Shown one piece after another: positions 13,471 to 23,900 of a stretch of DNA of 64,000 nucleotides. Source of the DNA: Cryptomeria japonica (Eukaryota; Streptophyta; Pinopsida; Cupressales; Cupressaceae); assembly GCF_030272615.1 (NCBI RefSeq), contig NC_081415.1, positions 267,207,425 to 267,271,424 of the forward strand. Reading direction: 5' to 3'. The translations under genes and the position numbers were made by a program. Below the pieces are notes generated by a model, which was not told the DNA's origin, searched no databases, and saw only the letters and a list, made by a program, of their open reading frames with translations. How positions within the stretch are numbered: position 1 is the first letter of the stretch; every line of letters begins with the position of its first letter.

Positions 13471-14262
13471 AGGTGTAAGAGAATTTGTCATAACTAACTA
13501 TTAATAGTTGATTCTCTTATAGCCTGTCATAACCCGATTTGGGCATCCACCTTCTCCATACAAAGATGTCTCTTGACACTTGTCCGTTTTGTCATAAATT
13601 TTATCATAGGTTGTCAAATGTAAGTGTGTCATAGTACCTGTCATAGATTCTATCATAAATTTGTCATTACATGACGCATGGCACCTACATATCAATAATC
13701 CAAGATCCTCTAAGTGGGACACCTACTTCCTCACGTGAGGACAAAAAATCCATGTTACCTCCCTAGTAGGATTACAAGTCAACATGCCAATTATTGAAAC
13801 GTGTCTAGCATATTCCCTCAATATTTGTGACATGGTTTGACAGCCTCCTATGAGATCAATAGTTAAGATGGTAGTGGTTTCCTGTATAGATGCATCTTTT
13901 GGGAGAAACAGCCACCTCAACTCCCTTCAAGTGGTATCAAAGTGGGGCAACAAGTTTGAATCCCCTCAGGTAATGCTGAGAGGGAGATTGTTGGAACATG
14001 TCTAGCATATTGTCATAGGATATGTAATATGGTTTAACAGCCTTTTGTGAGATCCTTAACTGGGATGGTAGCAATTTCCTAAACATAAGCATCTTTTAGG
14101 ACAAACAACCAGTTGAACTCCCTTCACCAACTCCCACAAGATGATGAAATATCATGTGCAAAAACAATTGTATAGTAGGCTAATAAAATTAAATCAAATA
14201 TTAAATAAAAATCCAATAACCAATTTTAGGACTTGCAAAGGTTGAGACACCTTAATCCCAAT
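13471..14262 (-). repeat. Copia LTR, upstream copy interrupted by a TRIM
   Basis: Collinear with 9640-10088 except for a 340-bp insertion at 13792-14131. The shared ends are TTAGGACTTGCAAAGGTTGA near 14227 and TTGATTCTCTTATAGCC near 13508. The copy is cut at about 13471 and joined directly to polyprotein sequence. Confidence 0.7.
13792..14126 (+). mobile_element. TRIM (terminal-repeat retrotransposon in miniature)
   Basis: Two 138-bp direct repeats (13792-13929 and 13989-14126) flank a 59-bp interior. The interior begins with AG then TGGTATCAAAG (13932-13942), a one-mismatch match to the initiator tRNA-Met primer site, and ends with a purine-rich GAGAGGGAGAT just before the second repeat, which starts TGTTGGAAC. 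Flanking five bases are CCAAT (13787-13791) and CCAAC (14127-14131), a near-perfect target duplication. The empty site is seen in the sister LTR at about 9950. The element has no coding capacity and depends on enzymes from other elements. Confidence 0.9.
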
Positions 14263-14263
14263 A

Positions 14264-16770
14264 GGTCCAAACTAAGTGTGAAACTATAAAAAGATACAAT
14301 TTAGGACACTATAGTTACATACGAAGGAAGGAAGATCTTTGAGCACCCAAGCTTGAAATTTCTTGAGAGCAAGCAATTTGGGGAAGAGAGGACTATTGTA
14401 TCCCCTCTTTAGCTAACAACTCAAAAGTTATTTTTTAACACCCCATTTAATTTCGGTGTGGACGCCCTACTATACTAAAGGCGAGCATTGGGTCAAAATA
14501 TGTATGGATGGGGGAGTTTTGCTTACTTTTATATATATATATATATATATATAGTTTTGGGCCAACAGAATGGTAATAAATAAAATTAAATAAAGATAAT
14601 TCAAAACTACATGTTGGCCTAGTTTTACACCCATCTAAAACCACCTTGCATGATAGTAGAAAGGGAGATGAATGCAGCATTTAATAGGGACTTAAGATAT
14701 TTTTTATTATTGCATTTTGCAATCTACTTCGAAGTGATGAAAACCCTTTCTTTGGGTTAATTTTTTGAGGTAGGATAGGAATCGTAACCTCAATCACAAC
14801 ATTTCATCATTTCCTACTAAAATTTCAAAGATTTAAAGTTTAGGAGCCTTTCTCGAGGACCAAAGTTTCGTCAGAGGTAGTAGAGAGGAGGTGATTACCT
14901 ATTCAAATCTGGTGTACTCTATTGTGAAGGATTTTTAGCTCAATTTTAGACCTAGCACATATTAAGAGAGATTTGGAAGTAGATCAACATCTATCATTGT
15001 GGAAGAATGGAAGCATTTTAGGAGGCAACCAATGAAATCTATCCCAATCACAACCACAATAAACCTGCAACAAACCTTACGAGGGATTTGGAATCACTTT
15101 TTAGGCAATCCAAGGATTTTATCCTAATCACCAACATAATAAAACTACAATGGACCTTGGTGGAGGACCTTGGTATTAACATTAGGTGTTTCTAATCTTG
15201 CAGACAACAAGGAAGGAAAGGCCATACTATTACTTGTAAACTTGATATTGTACCTTCTGTAGCAATTGTTTGTGAACTGTGTGTTGTTGGGTAACAACTA
15301 CTAACTTCAAAACACTTTATTTTGCCTCCTACAATCATTCATGATGCAATTCGTGTAATTGAACTTGGGTAATTTAAATATCTATTGACTCCTAGCAATA
15401 GTGGGATGACTAATGTAATATGATCTATTTATTTAAGCGACTAGGGATAGAGACAGTAGTCATTATGGTTTTTGTATAAATTATATTTGATTAGATCAAT
15501 AGCTCATATTTAATTAGAAAATACTCTGCAATAATAGTGGAAGTTTACATTATTTTAATTTTGAAATGTTTTTTAATTGCAAATTTGTGGTGGAAATAGT
15601 GCCACCACCTAATCTCAAAAATTAATGTATGTTTTATCTCAACCTTTTAGTGCTTATGGTTGAACATAGTTAGGTTGTTTTTTAAACCTTTCACACAAGT
15701 GCAATAAGTTCACCCAAAATCACTTGAATGCCCTCGTCTTTGTACACTATGAATTTCAATTGCATAAAAATAAGGTACAAGAGCACAACATGCATCATAT
15801 ACTAGACCTTAATGACATTGATCCATATTCAAATTGAAGTGTTGAGAATGTCAATGTGGATCCACTGTGTAAATAATGATTGTTAATTTGGACAAGAATG
15901 CAACCAAATAGCAAGCAAATGTGGTCCCAATGTGAATACACTATTTACTAATAATGATAGTTGATTTGGACAAGAATGCAACCAAATAACAAGCAAAAGT
16001 GGTAGGGTAAAAGTACAAACCCGTGTTCCACTTTTATAAAGGAAAAGGCTAACAACACTAAAATTGTTCAACTTCAACAGCACAAAAGTGGCATTTCTAT
16101 TTCATATTTGAAGATGATGTAAACTGATGAAATGTGTAAAACTGGATGAAGCTTATGCCTATTATTTTATAAAAAGAATTGAACAAGATTTGATATGTTT
16201 TTTTAATTTTTAAAGTCCATTTTTTAATTGCTGAAAAATACTACAAATCATAGGTTTCACCTCCCACCAAAAAACTCTATGTAAATATTCTTGTTTTTCT
16301 CTAATTTTGAAATATGTTTTAGACGACATGCATAGCCAGTGCAGCAATTAAAAAAAAAAAAAAAAGAATTGTTTTCGATGTATATTTTCACTGTTATAAC
16401 AATTCAAAGTCAAACTTACCCGAAATCGATAGTTTTCGTCTCCCACCATATTTCCCCTATCAAATATATACCAATCCCAAAACAAATTATATATTCTTGA
16501 AGAGGACTCTTATCCTCTAGTGTTATATATAATTTTTAGATATGATTTACTATTTTTTTTTGTTTTTTATCAAATCAGAGTCTTCTCGAATGTTAGTATA
16601 CCTACTCGCAATATTTTGTAATTTTAATATACTAATTCTAATCAAAATACTATAAAAATTATAAGACAATATTCCTAACTCCGAGCTCTACAAAAGGGTA
16701 TTTTCAGTTTTCTCAGATTGTTTATTTTTTACTGAGAAATCCATTGCAAAAGTTGAAAGTTCTGGAAAAA
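14264..16770. other. Gene-free AT-rich region
   Basis: No ORF with family resemblance. It contains a (TA)n microsatellite at about 14529-14554, two A/T homopolymer runs (one near 16350), and a diverged direct duplication at about 15865-15926 and 15950-16003 sharing TTTGGACAAGAATGCAACC. No RNA gene was recognised. Confidence 0.5.
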
Positions 16771-17116
16771 GTGTATTTTTTAATGAGTAGGCAACCACTT
16801 GGCATGCCACATAGGAGGAATTGACCAAGTCCTACTCGGTCCAAGGGGTGGGATGCCCTGTGAGCGGTCGTGTGGGTGAGTGACCACTCACCTTAGCCTT
16901 ATATTTATTTGAGGTCGTTTTTTTATTTTTTAAATACAAAAAACAAAAAACAAAATATATTTTAATTGTTTTAAATCAAGTTTTATTGAAGTTGAAGGGG
17001 TACAAAAGTGATTCTTTTCGAAGGAGGTGATTTTTTTTTTCTTAAGTAGTATTGAAGTGGTTTTTTTTTTCTTAAGGAGTATTGAAGCGATTTTTGGAGA
17101 GCAAATTTCAGCAATT

Positions 17117-17467
17117 TGTGTAATGGGGAATAAAAAGAATAGAGAGAAAAAGTATGATCGTATTAAGGATGACACAATGAAAGGCCATACAAAACGTAAT
17201 CAAGAGCAACCTATTGATGTTGAAGATCTTGATGATGTTGAAGAAGATGCAACTCAAGTACGGGAAGAAATTGGTAGTAGTCAAGGGACAAATATTTCTT
17301 CTATCATGAGAAATTTCATGGAGATGAATGAGGATTCTCTTTTCAGTCAAATTTCATCTGAACACATGGTACTTGAAAGCACAATTAAATTGCATTGCAA
17401 AAACATGTGGGAGGAATCTTTTGAAAAGAAATATGTGGTTGGTCATAGGGGTCTTAAGGGGTCATAA
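17117..17467 (+). CDS. Short ORF of unknown function, fused into satellite
   Basis: The ORF is open from an upstream in-frame ATG at 17027. The conventional start is likely the ATG near 17123 (MGNKKNREKKYDRIKDD). It has a basic lysine-rich N-terminus, an acidic stretch (DVEDLDDVEEDATQ), and a last part that runs into the GGGGTCTTAAG satellite at about 17445, where it stops. The basic-then-acidic composition is seen in N-termini of plant transposase-derived proteins, but no zinc finger or catalytic motif is visible. I do not recognise it. It may be a truncated transposase fragment of the surrounding element. Confidence 0.3.
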   Translation, partial: CVMGNKKNREKKYDRIKDDTMKGHTKRNQEQPIDVEDLDDVEEDATQVREEIGSSQGTNISSIMRNFMEMNEDSLFSQISSEHMVLESTIKLHCKNMWEESFEKKYVVGHRGLKGS

Positions 17468-19245
17468 CACGGTCTTAAGGGGTCAAAGAGGTCTTAGTGG
17501 TCTTAAGGGGTCATAGTGGTCTTAAGGGGTCATAACTTGGTCTTAAGGGTTCAAAAAGGTCTTAGTGGTCTTAAGGGGTCATAGTGATCTTAAGGGGCCT
17601 ATTATGTGATAATAGGTCCTATAATGTCGAAATAGGACCTATTATCACTATAGGACCTATTATCACATAATAGGTCCCATTATGTCGTAATAGAACCTAT
17701 TATAGGACCTATTATGTGATAATAAGTCCTATTATGACATAATAGGTCCTATTACACATAATAGGTCCTATTACACATAATAGGCCCTATTACACATAAT
17801 AGGCCCTATTACACATAATAGGCCCTATTATGACATAATGGGGCCTTTAATGTGATACTAGGACCTATTACGACATAATAGGGCCTATTATCACATAATA
17901 GGTCCTATTATGTCGTAATACGACCTACTATGTGATAATAGGTCCTATTACGACATAATAGGGCATATTATGTGATAATAGGGCCTATTATGTGATAATA
18001 GCTCCTATTATGTCGTAATAGGACCTATTGTGTGACAATAGGTCATATTGTGTGACAATAGTACCTATTATCACATAATAGGTCCTATTAGGGGTCTTAA
18101 GGGGTCATAGTGGTCTTGAGGGTTCAAAGAGGTCTTAGTAGTCTTAAGGGGTCAAACATGGGTCTTAATATCATAATAGGTCCTATTACGACATAATGGG
18201 GCCTATTATGTCGTAATAGGTCCTAGTATCACATAATAGGCCATATTGTGTCGTAATAGGTCCTAGTATTACATAATAGGCCCCATTATGTCGTAATAGG
18301 ACCTATTATGATATTAAGACCCAAGTTTGACCCCTTAAGACTACTAAGACCTCTTTGAACCCTCAAGACCACTATGACCCCTTAAGACCCCTATGAGCGG
18401 GCTTAAGACCACTAAGACCTCTTTGACCCCAAGTAAGACCCCTAATAGGACCTATTATGTGATAATATGTACTATTATGACATAATAGGACCTACTATCA
18501 CACAATAGGTCCTATTACGACATAATAGGACTATTATCACACAATAGGTCCTATTATGTCGTAATAGGACCTATTATCACACAATAGGTCCTATTATGTC
18601 GTAATAGGTCCTATTATGTCGAAATAGGACCTATTATCACATAATAGGTCCTACTATGTCATAATACGACCTATTATAATAGGTCGTATTATGACATAGT
18701 AGGACCTATTATGTGATAATAGGTCCTATTACGACATAATAGGACCTATTGTGTGATAATAGGTCCTATTGTGTCGTAATATGACCTATTGTGTGACAAT
18801 AGGTCCTATTATGTCATAATAGTACCTATTATCACATAATAGGTCCTATTAGGGGTCTTAAGGGGTCTTACTTGGGGTCAAAGAGGTCTTAGTGGTCTTA
18901 AGCCCGATTGTAGGGGTCTTAAGGGGTCATAGTGGTCTTGAGTGTTCAAAGAGGTCTTAGTATTCTTAAGGGGTCAAACCTAGGTCTTAATATCATAATA
19001 GGTCCTATTACGACATAATAGGGCCTATTATGTGATAACCTTTTACGACATAATAGGGCCTATTATGTGATAATAGGCCCTATTATGTCGTAATAGGTCC
19101 TAGTATCACATAATAGGCCCTATTATGTCGTAATACCACCTATTATGTGATAATATGTCCCATTAGGGGTCAAAGGGGTAGATTAAGGTGTCTTAATATC
19201 ATAGTAGGTCCTATTAGGGGTCAAATGGGTAGATTAAGGGGTTTA
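17440..19245. repeat. Palindromic satellite with alternating inverted units
   Basis: About 1.8 kb built from two motifs. The first is the palindrome TAATAGGWCCTATTA, repeated dozens of times about every 20 bp and separated by TGTCG, CGACA, TCACA or TGTGA. The second is a GGGGTCTTAAG / GGTCTTAGTGGTCTTAAG block that occurs at 17440-17600, 18091-18180, 18310-18450 (reversed), 18850-18985 and, weakly, 19165-19240. The spacer words CGACA/TGTCG and TCACA/TGTGA are reverse complements of each other, so the whole array can fold on itself at many scales. Confidence 0.9.
18091..18391. repeat. Near-perfect long inverted repeat
   Basis: The arm 18091-18211 is repeated in reverse complement at about 18271-18391 with one mismatch seen over the GTCTTAA-rich part (ACATGGG against ACTTGGG), leaving a loop of about 60 bp that is itself palindromic satellite. 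The reversed block extends to about 18490 and pairs again with 18815-18960, so three alternating arms (+, -, +) exist. Confidence 0.85.
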
Positions 19246-19800
19246 AATGCATGTTCTATCCAAGTTATGTTTTGCATAATTCGACCATGGGAAAGTTGTT
19301 GCAGAAATTTTAAGTTTTCAAGAAGTTTTGAATTATTCCTAATATTCAAAAGAAAAATAAATTTTAACTTAAAAGAATGTATAGAATAAAAAAATTTGAC
19401 AAAACATGAAAAAAACTTTATATTTTACACATATATATTAAAAACATGAAAAAAACATTATATTTTACATATATATATATATATATATTAAAAAAAAAAA
19501 AAACCATTTAAAACTTAAAAAAAAAAGGGGGGGTACTTGACCCTACCTTACTCGGCCGAAGGTTGTCCTAGCCCCTCACCGACTCCAAGTTTTTCGAACT
19601 GTGGAAATGAGGGGCTAGGAGATCGCGGGGGGTATATACGAAGGGGGGGCATGACCGAGTGGTACTCGGCCAAGCCCCCCTCACCACCTGCCCTCCACGT
19701 AGGCTCCACGTGGAGCCACACGGATTCAATCGGGTACCACTCGATCAAGTGGTACTCATTTTCGGTCTCCCACTTAGCCAAAAGTGGGACATAGGTCCGT

Positions 19801-20699
19801 ACTTTTACTCGATAGCCTATGACAAGGTAGAAGGCAAGATTAGTGAGATATCAAGAGCAATTTCACTACATACACAAAAACTAAATTACAAAAATCATCC
19901 TAACTGGATAGGCTTTGTCAAGTAGGAAAAGACTATTGAATATATACACAAAGTACAATAATCGTGACAAAAGATGAATATCCAATTAAGGATTGCAAAG
20001 GTTTCTCCTAAACTAGGAGGATATTAAAAGCTTCCATCAAAACTTCATGAGAATAACTAGTTTGTTCAAATTCTCCTAGACATTTGCATAGCCAACTAAA
20101 GGCATGAAAGTACAATTAGAGTAAAAATGGGTTATGGGAATGACATGTTAAAGGAAAAGAAATTGTTCTTTTTCCAATTCGTATTTCTATTATCTAAATG
20201 AAAAGCTACATATAATATTCCAGCTTAGAAGAAGTAATACTGACGCCCTAATTACATTGTGATTAACCATTTGAAGTTATCATTGTTGAGCATCTAACCC
20301 TTAAAAAGGAGTACATCTAACTACCCAAACTAAGTGATAGAGAAAAAGTCAAACCCTTTTTGTCTCTTTATTTCTTCCACTTTTACTGGTAACATTTATA
20401 TGTGCCTTGTGCTATCATCCGGAGTTCAGTTATCTTCTCCAAATGTTGTGGTAGCATATTCTACAAAAGTGTTCCTTAAGCTTTTATACCCAGTAGACAG
20501 TACATGTTGCAATTTCCTAAGTTCTAACAATCACACTATCAAGGTTGTTCCACATAGGCATACACAACGTTAATTGAAGAGTGTAAAGATATGAAATGAA
20601 CAGTGCAAATTTAATTCTAGATAGAGAAAATATCAAAAAAATGGAGCATTAATTCTTTAACAAATCTTACACTACATCAAGGAGTCAAATTTGATCAAT
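19801..20699 (-). other. 3' flank of the DUF1365 gene
   Basis: No ORF of note. On the minus strand AATAAA occurs at 20372-20367, about 330 bp after the stop codon of the DUF1365 gene, and is a candidate polyadenylation signal. Confidence 0.35.
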
Positions 20700-20951
20700 T
20701 TATGACCATGGCCACCGAGCATCTCTCCAAACAAACCACCTTCCACACTCAGTGTTACATTTATTCAAGCAAGGCACAAATTTTTGGCTAAAGGTTTCGT
20801 GCCTTTTCTGGCACAAGTTTTCATGCTGGCCACATACTGGGGCAGATTGCAATTGACTATCACGCTGCAGAGCTTGATCTCTGTAAGAATTACCATTTGA
20901 ATACTTAGGGTGTGATACGAAAGGCACGCCTTTCCACCACAGTTGAAGGGC
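20700..20951 (-). CDS. DUF1365 gene, last exon
   Basis: The acceptor reads TTTCATGTGCAG before the exon start GCC CTT CAA at 20951. The exon encodes 83 residues and a stop. After ALQLWWKGVPF and HPKY comes a tail with CGQHENLC and CNTECGRWFVWRDARWPW. The Cys/His spacing looks like a small zinc-binding tail. It is compatible with the C-terminus of plant family members, but metal binding is inference. Confidence 0.85.
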   Translation of the reverse strand, partial: ALQLWWKGVPFVSHPKYSNGNSYRDQALQRDSQLQSAPVCGQHENLCQKRHETFSQKFVPCLNKCNTECGRWFVWRDARWPWS

Positions 20952-23900
20952 CTGCACATGAAAGGCACAACACAACGAATTTTGCAACTTTAATTTATTG
21001 TAAATCAACTAATTTTTCTTATTTGAAATATTAGATTATGTATGAGAATAAACCTATATTTTAGTCTTGAAATTGAATTTTCATGTTGTCTATGTATGTG
21101 CACATGCATGCATTAGGATTGAAATTTTGGTTTCAGAAGACATCAATTCTTAATGACAAACAACTGTGTAACACTACTAGGCAGGGTTAGAGGATGAAAT
21201 TTTTAATTAGTAGATTTCTTAAAGTAATAGTAGGATAATTGCCTTAAATTGATGTAATAGGCTAATTTATTGTATACTATTAGGCAGCTTGGAATAGTAA
21301 TTGTTTATTAAAATTTATTTTATAAAATGGAATAATGAAAAATCCAAAAATATGAAATCAAAGGGATTCATTATATTGATATTCATTTGTTTTGAAGTAC
21401 TCAAAACTGTAGCCATATAATATTAATTGACTTTCTCATATGACAATTTTGTAGCAATCCCTAGAACATCTATTGTAATTGAATGATTTGAAGATCAACA
21501 GGAAGTATACTCATCAAATTAATTACCTTGAGGTTCAAAGTACACCCATTTGTAATGGTAAATATTGAAAACTATGAGTTTAGTATGGCCTAAAGAAAGT
21601 TTTTGGCCTAAATTTTATTTATGCTTTAGGATGGGAATGCTGGACTCAAATCAAGTGTTAGTTCACCGCAAATTAGCTCCAACTTTGTTCAATCAGACCA
21701 CAGTAACTCTAGTTTCTCTGCAGGGTTCTCTGTACTTTAAAATTCTTTGATTCCTGTTTGGGAAACTGCTTGCTTTGGTAGTGGGACTGGGTCCAATCGG
21801 CTCTTAACCTTCCTCCAAACAGGACCTGAACCAATTAGGAAAATAATAGTGGATTTCCTCCACCATTAATCAACCTCTTATTAGCAATAGCTGGAAAAAC
21901 ATTGTCTTCATCAGAATGGTGTCTTTCCTTGAAGGAGTCCCCTCAGACCAGATATCCTAAAAAAATATTCAAGCAAGCTGGGAAAGAAGATCTTGGAAAA
22001 ATTTGTAATGGATAAGTTTGAGGTGCATTTTACACTGAAGGTGTCCTCACATCTGGCTTTAGAGAGATCAAATCTGTTTTTGTTCTCTGATCTGGCCCTA
22101 GAGTGACAAAAACAATATCTGATCTGACACTGGATTGATCTAAAAAATCTTGCAGTTTCAAACAATACCTTGATATGTACACTGAATATTTTTTCTACCA
22201 ATACCATAGCTCCTAGTTAGATAAATCTTAGAGGTGAAGGTTCACATAGTTTTTCAGCTTGTTTTCTTTTAACATGTGAATAAATTTCATGTCGATGTTG
22301 ATAAATACTGGTCACTAATTTGTCCGTTTACATGTCTTGTCACTTTTTCCCTTGCAAAAAAGAGACATGTCTAATGATAAATATTTATTAAAGTGAAATG
22401 AGCAAAATGAACATGGCATACACAGATGAAATACTTACTCAGAGAACATATAACACATAAACACATAATATATGGAAAAAGGTCTTCTTAATACATCAGC
22501 CATTAGGTAAAATTGTCGTCGGGCCTAACAATTCACATACTGATCAATAATAAGATGGGTTGATTTTCCCATACCACTTAACAAAATCAACCATTAGGTA
22601 CAATTGCCAAAGTCAGGTCTGATGATTCACTAATGATCAAATGATAAAATGGGTTGATTTTCCCAAACCACCTAACACAACTCACATATATATTTTCCAA
22701 AAGTATTATGACCAATAGGTAGCAACAATCATCAATATTGAGAACTATCTCCAACAACTAACTAAATTTTTAAAACTAATCCAACTCATATGCATCATAA
22801 AAACAATAATAACCTTACTATTTCCACTCTTTTATTTCATTTATTCAGGGGATATTATACAATGATCAAGAAATTATCCTACATTGATCCCCTCCTCCAA
22901 GGTTCGCCCACACTGATCCTTTCTTTCTCTTGGTTTGTCTCGTAGTAAAGCTTCACCATTTTTTATGTGTTGGTCTTGAACTCTGCAATATGTATCTCAA
23001 ATCCATCTTTGGATTTCCATCTGAGATTTCATCTTTCGCTAATGCTCAACTCATTTCATCGCTCTAATCTTCATCTTCACCAGCTCAAGATCGAATGATG
23101 TTTCTCTATTCTAGATGGGATCATTTTATTCCCTATCTCACTTTGCTTGATTTGTTGCATTTTTCACATAGTGATCCTCTTATAGCCATATTTCCAAAGC
23201 TCAGAGTTTTTTAATTATCTCAGCCATTTCTTGGACATCTATTGCACTTAGAAACCTAACCTCACACGTTGGTTTTCAATGTTCACCATGAGCAATTTTT
23301 CCATCTCAGCCTATTTCTTGACAGACTCGCATTCACTAATCAAGTCTCATTTTGTCTTGGCTGTGTTGTGACCTTTGCACACATCACCCCGTTGCAAATG
23401 GGGACCCCCGGTTGCTTTTGCTTCTTAGGGTTCTTAGTTGTCAATCTTTGAGAGTCTGGAGTAGAGTTTTTGGGTGGTCATCCAAGTCAATCAGGGAGTC
23501 AGTCATCAAAACAGTGTTTGGACACCATCAAAGAGCTTAGAAGGCCAAGAGGACGATGAACGCAACTGATTTGGGTCAATTTGGACAACTTTATATTTTT
23601 AGAAAGTTTTCTTTTTCTTAATTTTTAGGAAGTTTCATTTTTGGCACTTTTGGCACGATCCCCGAAATGGCTATTTTTAGAAAGGTTTTCCTATTTTTTA
23701 GGGATCATTGCTTTTTTCTATTTTTGGAAAGGTCAAGTTAGGGTAGTGGGCTTCCTGCTTTCGAAATTGAAAATTTACACCTCTAAGGTTGAAAATCAAA
23801 GAAAATCATCCAAATGTTCATGGCAAAAGCAAGGGAGGAGATATTTGAGGGCATGCAAGTTCGCCCAAGCATGTAGAAAGATTGCACAACACATGCTCAA

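Larger units (their letters stand above)
9595..14263 (-). mobile_element. Decayed Copia retrotransposon
   Basis: Read on the minus strand: an LTR copy at 13471-14262, a polyprotein remnant with protease, integrase, reverse transcriptase and RNase H pieces in Copia order (13400 down to 10501), and a second LTR copy at about 9595-10088 preceded by a polypurine tract. The order PR-IN-RT-RH is diagnostic of Copia. The element lost most of gag: the upstream LTR abuts a zinc-knuckle-like remnant at about 13470 with no primer site left. A TRIM element sits in the upstream LTR. Confidence 0.8.
16770..19800. mobile_element. Candidate DNA transposon with imperfect inverted ends
   Basis: The left region (about 16772-16855: AATGAGTAGGCAACCACTTG, then CCTACTCGGTCC) resembles the reverse complement of the right region (about 19660-19790: AATGAGTACCACTTG, then CCACTCGGTC). 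This suggests imperfect terminal inverted repeats around a 3-kb body holding a short ORF and a large palindromic satellite. I could not fix the exact ends or a target duplication, so the class (hAT, Mutator or foldback) is undecided. Confidence 0.35.

Noticed and set aside
17440-19245. Regular short repeats with spacers, which could suggest a CRISPR array.
   Set aside because: The spacers are not unique, the repeats are palindromic satellite units, there are no cas genes, and the sequence is clearly plant.
20765-20968. An alternative minus-strand frame overlapping the last DUF1365 exon.
   Set aside because: It is a shadow frame; the true frame is fixed by the phase-0 splice joint and the ALQLWWKGVPF motif.
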